Shown here one piece after another: positions 9,625 to 18,627 of a stretch of DNA of 64,000 nucleotides (position 1 is its first letter; every line of letters begins with the position of its first letter). Under the pieces are notes generated by a model, which saw only the letters and a program-made list of their open reading frames with translations, was not told the DNA's origin and did not search any database. Location of the stretch: contig NZ_RQVQ01000014.1 of the NCBI RefSeq assembly GCF_003865405.1, positions 25,576 to 89,575 on the forward strand. The letters are read 5' to 3'. The DNA is from Paenimyroides tangerinum. GTDB lineage: Bacteria > Bacteroidota > Bacteroidia > Flavobacteriales > Flavobacteriaceae. The position numbers were made by a program, and so were the translations under genes.

Positions 9625-9637
9625 AAATCAAATCAAT

Positions 9638-10687
9638 ATGAAAAAAGACGTAAAAATAGAATATCGTAAACCTATTTATCCGATTATTCCGGAACTAATG
9701 GAATATTTAGAAAAATACAATCGTACTACAAAGACGAGTGTTTTTTACGATGACTTAATGCGCTTTTCAGGTTACATATCTTTAGAAGATAAAGAAGGAA
9801 ATGACACACTTTGGTTACGTGTTTATTATCCAGAATTTGAACAAAAAGAAATTGAAGATAGTTTAAATAGGATTTATACGTTACTACATTCAAACGGAGA
9901 CAAAGACGTTTTACCTTATTTAAAAGTTGATTGTATTGATTTTTGTACGTTCGGAAATTCAAAGCCTTTTCGTGTAAAAGTTCGTAATATTTTAAATGAT
10001 AATTACACGAATTTTTATATTAAACGTGCCGATGCTTCTCGTTTATACGGATTAGAATTGGAAGAAATGCTTTCACCTTATCCGATGAATTATTTGGTTT
10101 ACAAAGACACTTTGATTGAAGAACATATTTTAGGAATTCCGGGTGATGTTTTTATTAAAAATCATTTACCAAATTGTACCGAATTAGAAAAAGCACAGAT
10201 TTCTAAAGAGTTTGTAAAGTTTAACGAACGATGTATGTTAGGTCTTTTAGGCGATATGCGTTCGTATAATTATGTGATTATTCCAACACACGATTTTGAC
10301 CAAGTGGTTTATAGAATTCGACCGATAGATTTTGACCAACAGAATTACGAAGGAAATTTAAAAATATATTTACCACAGTATTTCAAAGAAAATTTTCCGA
10401 TGGTTCAAATGGTTTTAGAAAAACTGGTTCGTGGTTCTATGGAACAATATCGAAGAGAAGTACGTTCGGTTATTGCACGTCGTGTTTTAGCAAATAAAGA
10501 ACGATTCGATGATTTGATTGCAGTGATGAAAAAAGATAATATTGCACCTTATGAACACGTAGAAAATCTGAGAAAAGCACTACAAAAACTAACCCACGAA
10601 AAAGCATTTAAACAATGTGAAACTATGGGAGAAATTCTAGATACGGCGATTCAATTTGTAATTCGAAATTACAAGAATACGAATTGA
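9638..10687 (+). CDS. Uncharacterised protein with protein-kinase-like motif order
   Basis: I do not recognise this 349-residue cytoplasmic protein by name. It does carry, in kinase order, YIKR (Lys129) resembling the beta-3 lysine, a GLELEEML helix (Glu140-143) that could supply the alpha-C glutamate, a hinge-like LIEEHILGIPGD (159-170) resembling aminoglycoside phosphotransferase and HipA folds, GDMRSYN with Asp206 and Asn211 at the D+5 spacing of the kinase catalytic loop, and PIDFD with Asp231 as a possible metal-binding aspartate. The Asp-to-DFD gap is longer than in classical kinases. The start ATG 9638 is chosen over TTG 9608, which lies in the rlmB terminator. The last 65 bases overlap the convergent rhomboid gene. 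Kinase activity is inference. Confidence 0.75.
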   Translation: MKKDVKIEYRKPIYPIIPELMEYLEKYNRTTKTSVFYDDLMRFSGYISLEDKEGNDTLWLRVYYPEFEQKEIEDSLNRIYTLLHSNGDKDVLPYLKVDCIDFCTFGNSKPFRVKVRNILNDNYTNFYIKRADASRLYGLELEEMLSPYPMNYLVYKDTLIEEHILGIPGDVFIKNHLPNCTELEKAQISKEFVKFNERCMLGLLGDMRSYNYVIIPTHDFDQVVYRIRPIDFDQQNYEGNLKIYLPQYFKENFPMVQMVLEKLVRGSMEQYRREVRSVIARRVLANKERFDDLIAVMKKDNIAPYEHVENLRKALQKLTHEKAFKQCETMGEILDTAIQFVIRNYKNTN

Positions 10688-11441
10688 ATTCATAAGTAAC
10701 TTTACCCGAATAAATCATCGAATATTCTAAATAAGAAATACTTCGTTTTGGTTTATTTAATTCGATATAATTTTTTGGTTTCGGATTAAAATTTCCATTT
10801 TCATCAAAGTGTTTCATAAATTTATCTTCAGAAGCATCAAAATCGGGATGTTGCCAATCGTATTTATAAATCGGTTCGTATTGACGTTTTTCTAAAGTAA
10901 ATGCTAAAACAATTCCGGTTAAGAAACCTGCCAAATGTCCTTCCCAAGAAATTCCTTCTTCCACATCCGGAAACAAATACCAAATAGAACCTCCGTAAAT
11001 TAAAACAACAAAAAACGAAAGTGCCATCAAGCGAAAATATTTGGTTCGCATTCCTGCAAAGAAAATAAAACTGGTTAACACATAAATAATTCCACTGGCA
11101 CCGATATGAAAACTTTCACGTCCGATGAGCCAAGTTCCTAATCCAGAAAACAACCAACCAAACAAAAGTACTTTCCAGAAATCTTCTTTATAAAAGAAAT
11201 ATAAAATAGAAAGTAAAACAATTATGGCTATTGAATTATTTGAGATATGACTGATGCTTCCGTGAAGAAATGGACTGAACAAAACACCTCTTAAACCTTC
11301 TAAAGTTCGAGGATAAATCCCGAATTCATTCAACTCTAAGAAATAACGCCAGTTTAAATAATAAACCGACCACATTCCCAAAAGGAACAAAAATGGAATT
11401 AATATAACGTTTGTAGTAAACTCAAATTTCTTTTCTTGCAT
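10623..11441 (-). CDS. Rhomboid-family intramembrane serine protease
   Basis: The 272-residue protein has about six hydrophobic segments and the rhomboid dyad: serine in GASGIIY on one helix and histidine in WEGHLAGFLTG on a later helix. Asparagine and histidine of the preceding region are present in FLHGSISHISNN. Rhomboids cleave substrates inside the membrane; the substrate is unknown. The roughly 90-residue tail is polar and cytoplasmic-looking. The ATG at 11441 is preferred over an upstream TTG at 11453. The 3' end runs 65 bases into the convergent kinase-like gene, so the last 21 residues are encoded antisense to that gene. Confidence 0.85.
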   Translation of the reverse strand: MQEKKFEFTTNVILIPFLFLLGMWSVYYLNWRYFLELNEFGIYPRTLEGLRGVLFSPFLHGSISHISNNSIAIIVLLSILYFFYKEDFWKVLLFGWLFSGLGTWLIGRESFHIGASGIIYVLTSFIFFAGMRTKYFRLMALSFFVVLIYGGSIWYLFPDVEEGISWEGHLAGFLTGIVLAFTLEKRQYEPIYKYDWQHPDFDASEDKFMKHFDENGNFNPKPKNYIELNKPKRSISYLEYSMIYSGKVTYEFNSYSCNFELQIESPYLEFLP

Positions 11442-11533
11442 AATCAAAAGCAATCAAAAAATTAACCATAAAAAAAAGACTGCCATTATAGCAGACTCAT
11501 CGAAATATAGAAATGATTTCATAAATTTACAAA

Positions 11534-12811
11534 ATGGAAGCACCATTAGCAGAACGCATACGTCCGAAACAATTAGAAGATTACATCAGTCAAACTCATT
11601 TGGTTGGTGAAACGGGTATTTTAACACAAAACATCAAACGTGGATTAATTCCATCAATGATTTTTTGGGGACCACCTGGAACCGGAAAAACTACTTTAGC
11701 TGAGATTATTGCAAAAGAAAGTGAACGTCCGTTTTATGTTTTAAGTGCAATTAACGCAGGAGTTAAAGACGTTCGAGAAGTTATAGAAAAGGCAAAAAAC
11801 AGTGGCGGTATTTTTACGGCTCGAAATCCAATTTTGTTTATAGATGAGATTCACAGATTTAGTAAATCTCAACAAGATTCCCTTTTGGGAGCAGTCGAAA
11901 AAGGTTGGATAACTTTAATTGGCGCAACCACAGAAAACCCGAGTTTTGAAGTCATTCCTGCCCTACTTTCACGTTGTCAAGTTTACACCTTAAATGCTTT
12001 TACAAAAGATCATTTACAAGCTTTATTAGAACGTGCTATTTCAACAGATAAGTTTCTTAAAACAAAAAAAATTAAACTTAAAGAAGTTGAAACTTTGTTT
12101 CGAATTTCTGGTGGAGATGGAAGAAAATTATTAAATACTTTTGAATTAATTGTAAACTCGATTTCAGGTGATGATATCGAAATCACAAATGATAAAGTTT
12201 TACAAGTTGTTCAACAAAACACGGTTAGATACGACAAAACTGGTGAACAACATTATGACATAATTTCCGCTTTTATAAAATCAATTCGTGGAAGTGACCC
12301 AAACGGTGCTGTTTATTGGTTAGCTCGAATGATTGAAGGCGGCGAAGATTTGAAATTTATTGCAAGACGATTGGTTATTTCAGCTTCTGAAGATATAGGA
12401 TTGGCAAACCCGACGGCAATTATTATGGCTAATAACATCTTTCAGGCAGTTTCTGTAATCGGATATCCCGAAAGTAGAATCTTATTAAGTCAATGTGCTA
12501 TTTATTTGGCAACATCTCCAAAAAGCAATGCAAGTTATTTAGCTATTGGAAAGGCGCAACAAGTTGTGAAACAAACAGGTGATTTATCTGTTCCAATTCA
12601 TTTGCGAAATGCTCCAACTAAATTGATGAAAGAATTAGGTTATGGAGAAGATTATAAATATTCACACGATTATCCAGGAAACTTCGCTTATCAAGAATTT
12701 CTTCCTGATGAATTAAGTAACGTTCCGTTTTATGAACCAGGTGAAAATGCTCGTGAAAAACAAACCCAAGATTTCTTACGTCAACGTTGGCAAGGAAAAT
12801 ATAATTATTAA
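11534..12811 (+). CDS. rarA: Replication-associated recombination protein A (AAA+ ATPase)
   Basis: The 425-residue protein has Walker A GPPGTGKT at residues 46-53, Walker [11 protein letters not shown] near 98-107, sensor 1 GATTENPSF, and the C-terminal MgsA tetramerisation region with [19 protein letters not shown]. RarA/MgsA/WRNIP1 acts at stalled replication forks and resembles clamp-loader subunits. Length is typical. It starts [12 protein letters not shown], the family's usual N-terminus. It ends at a perfect-stem terminator shared with the convergent gene. Confidence 0.95.
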   Translation: MEAPLAERIRPKQLEDYISQTHLVGETGILTQNIKRGLIPSMIFWGPPGTGKTTLAEIIAKESERPFYVLSAINAGVKDVREVIEKAKNSGGIFTARNPILFIDEIHRFSKSQQDSLLGAVEKGWITLIGATTENPSFEVIPALLSRCQVYTLNAFTKDHLQALLERAISTDKFLKTKKIKLKEVETLFRISGGDGRKLLNTFELIVNSISGDDIEITNDKVLQVVQQNTVRYDKTGEQHYDIISAFIKSIRGSDPNGAVYWLARMIEGGEDLKFIARRLVISASEDIGLANPTAIIMANNIFQAVSVIGYPESRILLSQCAIYLATSPKSNASYLAIGKAQQVVKQTGDLSVPIHLRNAPTKLMKELGYGEDYKYSHDYPGNFAYQEFLPDELSNVPFYEPGENAREKQTQDFLRQRWQGKYNY

Positions 12812-12838
12812 AAAAGCACTTCAAATTGAAGTGCTTTT
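12812..12838. terminator. Bidirectional terminator after rarA
   Basis: AAAAGCACTTC (12812-12822) pairs with GAAGTGCTTTT (12828-12838) around a 5-base loop (the arms can extend to 13 bases). There are A and T tracts on both sides, so it can end both rarA and the convergent gene at 12844. Confidence 0.85.
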
Positions 12839-12843
12839 CCTTT

Positions 12844-13260
12844 TTAATTAATTTTTAATCTTCCGATAGTAGAATATTTGAAAATATTCTGAAGCGCATC
12901 CATATATGATTTATTATGTTTCTTCAAACGACTAACCCCACTATTATTAAATACTATGTTTCCTTTACAATCTTTTAATACAAAAGTTAACTCGGTTGAT
13001 AAACTTCCCTTACCTCTGCTTAAATCTCCAACATACTCAACACACGGATCTAATCGAACCTCTTGAGGCATTTCGTTATCAAAATAAACAGTATATCCTA
13101 ATTCTTCCATTTTTTGCTTTAAAGCTGTATTAAGACGGTATTCATTAGTTTTATCTTGAAAATCATAAGCCCATTTAAGATTTACATATTTAACTTTTTG
13201 ATTTTGTGCAGTCATTCCCAAAGAGAATAAAACTGCGAATAATAACAAGATTTTTTTCAT
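12844..13260 (-). CDS. Hypothetical secreted protein
   Basis: A 138-residue protein with a clear signal peptide (MKKILLLFAVLFSLGMTAQ, cleavage around residue 19) and a mature domain of about 120 residues with two cysteines (in DPCVEY and LKDCKG) that could form a disulfide. No named domain is recognised. The mature part alternates beta-strand-like stretches. It lies 1 base after the HAD phosphatase gene, so it is probably the last gene of that operon. Confidence 0.7.
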   Translation of the reverse strand: MKKILLLFAVLFSLGMTAQNQKVKYVNLKWAYDFQDKTNEYRLNTALKQKMEELGYTVYFDNEMPQEVRLDPCVEYVGDLSRGKGSLSTELTFVLKDCKGNIVFNNSGVSRLKKHNKSYMDALQNIFKYSTIGRLKIN

Positions 13261-13261
13261 T

Positions 13262-13951
13262 TTATAAGATTTTTTTTAACTCATTTAATTTATTAATAGT
13301 TGTGAAACTTTGTAATTGATTTGTTCTGTATTCATCAAACCAAACTACTTGCATTCCAATATTTAATGCACCCTTAATATCTGCATCCAAATTATCACCA
13401 ATCATTAAACTATGTTCTGGTTTAACATTTGCAAGATTTAAAGCATATTTAAAAATTCGTGCATCTGGCTTTTTTGCACCCGCTAACTCTGAATTTGTAA
13501 CTGTACAAAAATATTGATTTAGATTTGAATTCTTTAATTTTAGTTCTTGAACTTTATCTGGACCGTTTGTGATAATGTGCAATCGATATTTATCCTTTAA
13601 ATAGTCTAAAATTTCGTAAGCACCTTCAAAAACATGATTGTAATTCGTTAAATTTTCAATAAATCGACTTGCAATCTCATTTATAGTTTCATCTGAAACC
13701 TGAAAATTAATTTGTTGAAAAGTATCATTCAATCGAGCAAAACGTAAATATTCTGCAGTGATTTCTTTTTTTGCTAACAAATCCCAATAATAATCGTTTA
13801 TAGGTTTGAAATGTTCCATGAAATTTGATGGAACATCTAAATTCAAATCATTAAAAACTTGATTGAAAGTCAATTCCGCATTTTTATCAAAATCGTAAAT
13901 CGTATGATCTAAGTCAAAAAAAATATCGGTAATATTTTTAAAATCTGTCAC
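13262..13951 (-). CDS. YjjG-type HAD-superfamily nucleotidase
   Basis: The 229-residue protein has HAD motif I FFDLDHTIYDFD (Asp13, Asp15), motif II IITNGPD, motif III lysine in AGAKKPDARIF and motif IV MIGDNLDADIKGA. The DHTIYDFD form and the helical cap match the YjjG group, which dephosphorylates non-canonical pyrimidine nucleotides in the cytoplasm; the substrate is inferred. Its ATG overlaps the stop of the secreted CxxC protein gene upstream by one base, so the genes are translationally coupled. Confidence 0.8.
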   Translation of the reverse strand: MTDFKNITDIFFDLDHTIYDFDKNAELTFNQVFNDLNLDVPSNFMEHFKPINDYYWDLLAKKEITAEYLRFARLNDTFQQINFQVSDETINEIASRFIENLTNYNHVFEGAYEILDYLKDKYRLHIITNGPDKVQELKLKNSNLNQYFCTVTNSELAGAKKPDARIFKYALNLANVKPEHSLMIGDNLDADIKGALNIGMQVVWFDEYRTNQLQSFTTINKLNELKKIL

Positions 13952-14436
13952 TATTTTCCTTTTACTATTACTGCATTATCGATGTGATAAATCCAATCTT
14001 CGATATCTTTATCGTTAAAACGGAAATTACCCTCGATTGTAACATATTGATCGGTTTTTAACTTTGGAGTTGCTCCTTTAAATTTTAAGCCCATAATTGT
14101 TTCTGGACCAGCATTTCCACAGAAAAAACATTGTGCAAAAACATTTTTACTTAATGCATAAGTTTTATTATCAATAGGTACAATAAAACCTTTAGCAACA
14201 ATTTTCTTTCCTTGTTTGGTTTTTAAATTTGCATTAATAACAGGAAACATCACCTCGCCATACGTTGGATCTTTTTTCTTTAAGAATGTAATATTTCCTA
14301 ATTGTTTCCAAGTAACAGTATCTTTTTTCTGATAGAATTCAAAGTTTTCTTCTTTTGAATCGTGATGAAAAGTAGTAAAACTCATGAATAAAAATGAGCT
14401 AAACAAAAGAGAAGGTAAAATATATTTTTTAAGCAT
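13951..14436 (-). CDS. Secreted DUF3299-like protein with CFFCGNAGPE motif
   Basis: The 161-residue protein has an N-terminal signal peptide or anchor (about 1-23). A compact beta-rich domain contains GFIVPID followed by AQCFFCGNAGPE near residues 110-121. The order matches my recollection of DUF3299 proteins, which accompany FtsX-type ABC transporters thought to handle metal ions. The two cysteines (CxxC) are a plausible metal or redox site. The gene overlaps the permease gene by 8 bases and the HAD gene by one, so it is tightly coupled to the ABC cassette. The family assignment is tentative; the export signal and CxxC are visible. Confidence 0.65.
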   Translation of the reverse strand: MLKKYILPSLLFSSFLFMSFTTFHHDSKEENFEFYQKKDTVTWKQLGNITFLKKKDPTYGEVMFPVINANLKTKQGKKIVAKGFIVPIDNKTYALSKNVFAQCFFCGNAGPETIMGLKFKGATPKLKTDQYVTIEGNFRFNDKDIEDWIYHIDNAVIVKGK

Positions 14437-15715
14437 TTGCTAATGTTTTTGATATGTTTAAATAATAAGCTTTAATTGCAGGAATTAATGCTGCAAGAAC
14501 CCCAACAAACAATGTGATTAGGAACAAAATTCCTTCTTTGTCCCAGATAAATTGATACGGATTAAATGCCATTTTGAATTCAGCTTGTGATGAAAGTGAT
14601 ATAAAATACAATGCGATTCTTCCAAAAATCATTCCGAAAACAAAACCAGTAATACAAAGTAACAAACTTTCTATTAACACTAATTTCAAAAGTTGAAAAC
14701 GTGTTGCTCCATTAACGCGTAATAAGGCAAACTCAAATTTTCGTTCTTTCAAGGTGTTGTATAATGCAACGAAAATACTGATTCCTGAAATCAACATGAT
14801 TCCGTAAGCTAAATACTGTAATGCGGTTAAACCAACGCCAAACAATGAAAACAAACGATTGATTTCTATTGCTGGAGAAGCCGCTTGCATTTCTGTATTT
14901 TGTGGAATCATTCTTGGCCAAGTTACAATTCCCATTTTATTTCTAAATTTAATTAGAACTGCAGTAATTTCTTTTCCTTCATACGAAACAATTTCAGAAT
15001 GATCATGATCGCAATCTGCGGTATGTTCATGGTCGTGTTCATGATTATGAACTTCTCCATCTGCATGAACATGTTCTTCTTCGCCTTCGTGACTATGATC
15101 GTGATCGTGCATATTCCAAACCGATTCAATATTTGATAAGATTACATTATCTAAAATTTTTCCAGTTTTTGATGCAATTCCAACAATGGTGTAAGGTTTA
15201 TCTTCGTGAACTTCACCACCTTCTTCTGCATCACCGTGTGTTCCTAAAAACGTATCACCAACTTTTAATCCTAAATTCTGAGCGATTTCATATCCCACAA
15301 CCACTTCAAAATCTTTTTGAAAAACGTTTCCTTGTGCAACTTTTCCTCCATATTTTGAAATATATTCAGGAGTTGTACCGATGATTTTATATCCTTTGTA
15401 ATTATCTCCGTAAGCTAATGGAATCGCAGAAGCAACAAACGGATTTTCCATCCAACGTTTCGCTTCTAAATAATTAATATTTCCTGGAGGTGCATCAATC
15501 TGATAAACTGAAGAAAGTACCAACTGCAACGGACTTCCTTTTGCTCCAAGAACCAAATCAATATCATCCATTGAAGAAGTAAACTGTTCTTCAAATTGTT
15601 TTTGAAGTAAAATTAAAACGGTTATAATCGAAACGGATGCCGTTAAAAGCAAAACGCTTAAAACGGTATTTAGTGGTTTAAACCACATATTTTTCCAAGC
15701 TATTTTCCCAATCAT
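14429..15715 (-). CDS. FtsX/MacB-type ABC transporter permease with histidine-rich loop
   Basis: The 428-residue protein has the FtsX-like layout: one N-terminal membrane helix (about 15-38), a large periplasmic domain, and three C-terminal helices (about 305-425). Within the periplasmic domain, residues 203-239 contain 13 histidines, many aspartates and glutamates, and one cysteine, a typical zinc, nickel or copper binding stretch. FtsX-type permeases usually extract lipoproteins or drive periplasmic work rather than transport solutes. With the ATPase (1 base upstream) and the secreted CxxC protein (8-base overlap), it forms a cassette resembling the zinc-responsive Zrg cluster of Vibrio. 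The metal link is inference. Confidence 0.8.
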   Translation of the reverse strand: MIGKIAWKNMWFKPLNTVLSVLLLTASVSIITVLILLQKQFEEQFTSSMDDIDLVLGAKGSPLQLVLSSVYQIDAPPGNINYLEAKRWMENPFVASAIPLAYGDNYKGYKIIGTTPEYISKYGGKVAQGNVFQKDFEVVVGYEIAQNLGLKVGDTFLGTHGDAEEGGEVHEDKPYTIVGIASKTGKILDNVILSNIESVWNMHDHDHSHEGEEEHVHADGEVHNHEHDHEHTADCDHDHSEIVSYEGKEITAVLIKFRNKMGIVTWPRMIPQNTEMQAASPAIEINRLFSLFGVGLTALQYLAYGIMLISGISIFVALYNTLKERKFEFALLRVNGATRFQLLKLVLIESLLLCITGFVFGMIFGRIALYFISLSSQAEFKMAFNPYQFIWDKEGILFLITLFVGVLAALIPAIKAYYLNISKTLANA

Positions 15716-15716
15716 A

Positions 15717-16343
15717 TTATAAGTTTATAGCGTTAGTAAATTTCGATTTCAAACGTTGGTCGTGTGTAACAATAATCAACGCAGCTTTGTGTTTACTTGC
15801 TAAATTAGCTAATAAATCAGCTACAATTTGCGCATTATCATCATCCAAGCTAGAAGTTGGTTCATCGGCCAGAATCACTTTTGGATTATTGATTAAAGCT
15901 CGAGCAATATTTACACGTTGTTGTTGACCTATGCTTAATTGAGCAGGTAATTTATGAATTTGATTTTCTAAATCAAGTTGCGTCAAAAGTTGAATGGCTT
16001 TTTCTTTAGCTTTTTTACCTGTAGCCAGCCAAGAAGCTAAAATCACATTATCTAAAACAGATAAAGCTTCAACAAAATATGATTTTTGTAAAACCATCCC
16101 GATATTTTTTCCACGAAAAGCATCTAGCTTAGATGGCGATAGTTTTGAAATTTCAGTATCGTCAATTTGAATATTACCAGAAGTTGGCGTTAAAAGTCCG
16201 CCTAATAAATGTAGTAAAGTGGTTTTTCCTTTTCCTGAATTTCCGGTAATCAAAAGTGTGTTGCCAGATTCGCATTTCAAATCTGGAAACGAAAAATTTT
16301 GTTTACTGTTATAAGAAAACTGAAGATTTTGAGTCGTAATCAT
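15717..16343 (-). CDS. LolD/MacB-type ABC transporter ATPase
   Basis: The 208-residue ATPase has Walker A GNSGKGKTT, Q-loop VLQKSYFV, signature LSIGQQQRVNIARAL, Walker B VILADEPTSSLD and switch histidine VTHDQR. This pattern fits the small ATPases that serve FtsX-type permeases. The ATG at 16343 is chosen over a TTG at 16376 because the reading MITTQNLQFSY starts the first strand directly. It is the first gene of the cassette and is followed after 1 base by its permease. Confidence 0.85.
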   Translation of the reverse strand: MITTQNLQFSYNSKQNFSFPDLKCESGNTLLITGNSGKGKTTLLHLLGGLLTPTSGNIQIDDTEISKLSPSKLDAFRGKNIGMVLQKSYFVEALSVLDNVILASWLATGKKAKEKAIQLLTQLDLENQIHKLPAQLSIGQQQRVNIARALINNPKVILADEPTSSLDDDNAQIVADLLANLASKHKAALIIVTHDQRLKSKFTNAINL

Positions 16344-16401
16344 TTCAAAAAGTTTGTTTCTAATAATAGCTTGCAATTTAAGAATTTAAATCCAAAATAA
16401 A

Positions 16402-17103
16402 TCATAAAATACCATCATCGGCAAAACTAAAATATTCATGTTCAGTTACAATGATATGGTCTAATAATTTAATTTCCAATACATTTCCTGCATCGGCAAT
16501 TTTACGTGTGATATTTTTATCGGCTTCACTAGGTTTTAATTGACCTGAAGGATGGTTGTGAACCAAAATAATTGCGGTAGCAAAATGTTCTAAAGCTTGT
16601 TTAAAAAGCAAACGAATATCGACCAAAGTAGCGGTCAATCCACCTTTTGAAAGTTGTATTTTTTGTATGATTTTATTGCTATTATTCAGAAGCAAAACCC
16701 AAAATTCTTCGTTTGGCAAATCACCAATTAATGGTTGCATATGTTCAAAAACATCTTTGCTTGATTTAATTTGCGTAAACTGTTTTGCTTCTTCTAAACG
16801 GCGGCGTTTACCTAATTCTAAAGCTGCGATAATGGTTATTGCTTTCGCTTCACCAATTCCTTTAAACTGAAGTAATTGTTGAATGGATTGTTTTCCAAGT
16901 TGATTTAAGTTATTTTCGTTTGAAGCTAAAATACGTTTGCATAAAGCAACAGCGGATTCATTTCTACTACCAGAACCAATTAAAATAGCCAAAAGTTCAG
17001 CATCGCTTAAAGCGATTTTTCCTTTAAGCATTAGCTTTTCTCTTGGTTTATCATCTTCCGACCAATGTTTAATCGAGAAATGTTTATCTTGATAATCATC
17101 CAT
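16402..17103 (-). CDS. radC: RadC-family JAB-domain protein
   Basis: The 233-residue protein has a helix-hairpin-helix-like N-terminal part (LLQFKGIGEAKAITI near residues 70-84) and a JAB/MPN metalloprotease-type domain with VHNHPSGQLKPSEAD near residues 181-195, giving the HxHxnD zinc site. Once called a DNA repair gene, RadC's role is unresolved. Single copies on the chromosome core, as here, are normal; copies in mobile elements are often antirestriction genes. It stands alone between the ABC cassette and mpl. Confidence 0.93.
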   Translation of the reverse strand: MDDYQDKHFSIKHWSEDDKPREKLMLKGKIALSDAELLAILIGSGSRNESAVALCKRILASNENNLNQLGKQSIQQLLQFKGIGEAKAITIIAALELGKRRRLEEAKQFTQIKSSKDVFEHMQPLIGDLPNEEFWVLLLNNSNKIIQKIQLSKGGLTATLVDIRLLFKQALEHFATAIILVHNHPSGQLKPSEADKNITRKIADAGNVLEIKLLDHIIVTEHEYFSFADDGIL

Positions 17104-17191
17104 ATTTCAACAACTTAGATAATAAAGTTACGAAATAGGTTTTGTTGTTCAATAATAAAATCAGTTTTTATTTAAATTTAAAATTACGAAC

Positions 17192-17218
17192 AAAAAAGCG
17201 ACCTGGATAAGTCGCTTT
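17192..17218 (-). terminator. mpl terminator
   Basis: AAAGCGAC (17195-17202) pairs with GTCGCTTT (17211-17218) around an 8-base loop. On the minus strand the stem is followed by a run of six T, directly after the mpl stop codon. Confidence 0.85.
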
Positions 17219-17222
17219 ATGT

Positions 17223-18578
17223 TTATGAAATAATAGTTTGAACTTCGTCAAAATCTAAACCTCCGTAATTTCCTGAACTCATTAATAAAAGAACAGATTC
17301 ATTAAAGGTTTGCTCTTTTAAGAAATTCTGAAATTCTGTTGGATTCGTATAAACAATTAAATCGTTTCTTTTGAAAGCTGATTCAATTTGTGTTTTAGAA
17401 ATTTCTTCTAATTTTTTAATCGCAACCGCATCTGGCGAATAGAAAACTACAGCAACATCAGCAGCATCTAAAGCACCTTCATATTGCGATAAGAATTCGG
17501 CATTTAAACTAGAATACGTATGTAATTCTAAACATGCAATTAACTTCTTATTCGGATATTGTTTTTTAACCGCTTGCGTAGTTGCATTAACTTTACTTGG
17601 TGAATGCGCGAAATCTTTATAAGCAACAGCCGAAGTTGTTTCTGCAATTTTTTCTAAACGTTTAGCCGCTCCTTTAAAACTTTGAATAGCTTCGTAGAAA
17701 TCTTCTTCATCGATTCCCATGTTTTGGCAAATCCATTTTGCTCCGGCTAAATTATTTAAATTATGCGCTCCAAAAACTTCAATTGGCATTGGTCCATCTG
17801 GAGTTTCTAAATACGTAATTCCGTTTTCAATTGCATATTCAGGAGTTTCGTAAGGCATTTTACGAATTGGTTTTGTAGCATCTTCAACAATTTGTTTTAC
17901 CGTTGCATCTTCTTCGTTATAAACTAAAATTCCACCATCGGTAATTTTATCAATAAAAATTTTAAACTGATCTACATAATTCTCAAACGTTGGAAACACA
18001 TTGATATGATCCCAAGCGATTCCGCTAATTAAAGCAATATTTGGTTGGTACAAATGAAACTTCGGACGTAAATCTGTTGGAGAAGATAAATATTCATCAC
18101 CTTCCAAAACAATAAAATCGTTATCTTCAGTTAAATGTACCATGGTTTTAAAACCTTCAAGTTGCGCACCAACTAAATAATCAACCGCACGATTGTGGTA
18201 ATGCATTACGTGAAGCACCATAGATGTAATGGTCGTTTTTCCGTGTGAACCACCAATAACTACGCGTGTTTTATTTTTTGAATGTTCGAAAATAAATTCG
18301 GGATATGAATAAATATGTAAACCTAATTCTTGCGCTTTTAAAAGTTCGGGATTATCGGCTTTTGCGTGCATTCCAAGAATAACGGCATCGATATCTGAAG
18401 TTATTTTATCTGCAAACCAACCCATTTGTTCAGGTAATAAACCTTCGTTTTGTAAACGGGTTTTCGAAGGTTCAAAAATAGCATCGTCACTTCCGGTAAC
18501 TACATCACCTTTTTCATGTAAAGCTAATGCTAAATTGTGCATAGCGCTTCCGCCAATTGCTATAAAATGTACACGCAT
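17223..18578 (-). CDS. mpl: UDP-N-acetylmuramate:L-alanyl-gamma-D-glutamyl-meso-diaminopimelate ligase
   Basis: The 451-residue Mur ligase begins MRVHFIAIGGSAMHNLALAL (nucleotide-binding Mur N-terminal domain), has the ATP loop GGSHGKTTITSM near residues 109-120, ISGIAWDHINVF, and the C-terminal ligase domain with KDFAHSPSKV. Mpl joins the recycled tripeptide L-Ala-D-Glu-mDAP to UDP-MurNAc, salvaging peptidoglycan. The GGSAMHNLA start and the absence of the MurC zinc and alanine motifs favour Mpl over MurC. It has its own terminator and a short 5' gap to the next gene. Confidence 0.9.
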   Translation of the reverse strand: MRVHFIAIGGSAMHNLALALHEKGDVVTGSDDAIFEPSKTRLQNEGLLPEQMGWFADKITSDIDAVILGMHAKADNPELLKAQELGLHIYSYPEFIFEHSKNKTRVVIGGSHGKTTITSMVLHVMHYHNRAVDYLVGAQLEGFKTMVHLTEDNDFIVLEGDEYLSSPTDLRPKFHLYQPNIALISGIAWDHINVFPTFENYVDQFKIFIDKITDGGILVYNEEDATVKQIVEDATKPIRKMPYETPEYAIENGITYLETPDGPMPIEVFGAHNLNNLAGAKWICQNMGIDEEDFYEAIQSFKGAAKRLEKIAETTSAVAYKDFAHSPSKVNATTQAVKKQYPNKKLIACLELHTYSSLNAEFLSQYEGALDAADVAVVFYSPDAVAIKKLEEISKTQIESAFKRNDLIVYTNPTEFQNFLKEQTFNESVLLLMSSGNYGGLDFDEVQTIIS

Positions 18579-18627
18579 TTGATTTCTTTTTTTAAACTAA
18601 AATAGTACGGTAAAACTACAATTTTTT

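Noticed and set aside
9608..9637. TTG start of the kinase-like gene
   Set aside because: It lies within the rlmB terminator hairpin; ATG 9638 starts a normal protein.
14993..15110. GAT/CAT-rich repetitive stretch as a CRISPR-like or microsatellite repeat
   Set aside because: It is the codons of the His/Asp-rich loop of the ABC permease, in frame and irregular.
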